DNA of 60,243 nt. It comes from Bradyrhizobium sp. Its GTDB lineage: Bacteria > Pseudomonadota > Alphaproteobacteria > Rhizobiales > Xanthobacteraceae. The position numbers were made by a program, and so were the translations under genes. How positions within the stretch are numbered: position 1 is the stretch's first letter; each line of letters begins with the position of its first letter. Shown here in pieces: positions 59,740-60,243 of this stretch. The notes under the pieces are model-generated. The model ran no database searches and was not told the origin of the DNA. It was given only the letters and a program-made list of their open reading frames with translations. The stretch is from positions 1 to 60,243 of the forward strand of contig JAQGKC010000269.1 in NCBI GenBank assembly GCA_028290305.1. Direction: 5' to 3'.

Positions 59740-60243
59740 TTAGCGCTGCGACCCTCGCACCATGGACAGGAAACGCGCCTGCTCCGCCGGATTGTCGCGG
59801 AACATGCCGGTAAAGCGGCTGGTGAACGTCACCGCGCCGTGCTTGGCGACGCCGCGGACCGACATGCAGGTATGCTCCGCCTCGATCATCACGGCAACAC
59901 CGCGCGGCTTTAGAATTTCGTCGATCGCGGCCGCGATATGGGCGGTCAGATGTTCCTGGGTCTGCAGGCGGCGCGCGAAGATGTCGGTCAGGCGCGCCAG
60001 CTTCGACAATCCCACGACCCGCTCCACCGGCGTATAGGCGATATGCGCCTTGCCGTAGAACGGCATCATGTGATGCTCGCATTGCGAGGTGAATTCGATG
60101 TCGCGGATCAGCACGAAATCGTCATAGCCGGCCGTCTCGCCGAAGGTGCGGTTGAGCACCTCCGCCGGACACTGATGATAGCCCTGATAGAGTTCGTCGA
60201 AGGCTTCGACCACCCGGCGCGGCGTATCCAGGAGGCCCTCGCG
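59740..60243 (-). CDS. folE: GTP cyclohydrolase I, 5' end outside window
   Basis: This is the C-terminal 167 residues; the frame stays open to the window edge, so the N-terminus lies beyond it. It has the zinc-site motif [18 protein letters not shown], the [20 protein letters not shown] segment, and [16 protein letters not shown], all catalytic-core motifs of FolE. It converts GTP to dihydroneopterin triphosphate at the start of folate synthesis. It is directly upstream of hisI. Confidence 0.95.
   Translation of the reverse strand, partial: REGLLDTPRRVVEAFDELYQGYHQCPAEVLNRTFGETAGYDDFVLIRDIEFTSQCEHHMMPFYGKAHIAYTPVERVVGLSKLARLTDIFARRLQTQEHLTAHIAAAIDEILKPRGVAVMIEAEHTCMSVRGVAKHGAVTFTSRFTGMFRDNPAEQARFLSMVRGSQR

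Noticed and set aside
1..60243. CRISPR arrays, insertion sequences, prophage structural genes
   Set aside because: No regularly spaced direct repeats, no transposase motifs and no capsid, tail or portal genes were seen.

Overview
The window looks like the chromosome of a Bradyrhizobium-type alphaproteobacterium (Nitrobacteraceae). GC content is high, the housekeeping genes (rlmB, nadK, hisI, folE) are of rhizobial type, and there are many small secreted or lineage-specific proteins, a DUF2336 protein, CheY-like and Hpt proteins, an Omp25/RopB-type barrel and short palindromic repeats between convergent genes. No database search was possible, so all names rest on motifs read from the translations.

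The window has two parts. Bases 1 to about 35.45 kb are accessory DNA, interpreted as the right-hand part of an integrated genomic island. Its right end is marked by a tyrosine integrase (34131-35381), two direct repeats just after it, and an intact tRNA-Gly(TCC) whose 3' end faces the integrase. The left end was not found here, so it probably lies upstream of base 1. The cargo looks like a defence island. From the left it carries a partial dinB, an S1/P1 nuclease, a broken yedK tail, a Cas4-like/DEDD/SF1 helicase protein, and a divergent four-gene operon (5464-15588). Then come PIN-like and HEPN-like proteins, a winged-helix protein with a tiny membrane protein, an XRE regulator with a Rad50-like ATPase, and a DUF2130 protein. 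The island ends with an unrecognised large protein plus nuclease pair, a 1359-residue HTH-nuclease-degenerate NTPase-repeat protein, an AbiE-like toxin-antitoxin pair and the integrase.

The strongest candidate for an undescribed system is the operon at 5464-15588. Its four genes overlap by ATGA at all three junctions. They encode a ClpB-D2-like AAA+ unfoldase with a degenerate first AAA module, an NrdG-like radical-SAM protein with no glycyl-radical partner nearby, and a 2092-residue fusion. That fusion combines zinc ribbons, a pseudokinase, an SF1 (COG1112-like) helicase and a PD-(D/E)XK/Vsr-like nuclease; the fourth gene encodes a helical, partly coiled-coil protein. A divergent nuclease-helicase shares the 151-bp promoter region. 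Inference: the pseudokinase and zinc ribbons sense something, the helicase-nuclease destroys nucleic acid, and the AAA+ and radical-SAM proteins remodel or modify a partner.

From about 35.45 kb to the end is core chromosome. A decayed chemoreceptor gene lies beside the tRNA. Next comes a compact RNA locus (36473-36676) with a good promoter, a perfect anti-16S Shine-Dalgarno sequence held in a hairpin, a 14-codon ORF and a strong terminator. After it lie a YciI-family gene, tRNA-Tyr, rlmB, a run of small secreted or membrane proteins, a UreH-like metal transporter, tRNA-Thr, an alpha/beta hydrolase operon, an Omp25-like barrel, a TPR protein, a beta-lactamase-fold hydrolase, an S10-like peptidase and nadK. 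The right end carries a receiver/Hpt pair, DUF2336, a lytic transglycosylase, hisI and a partial folE.
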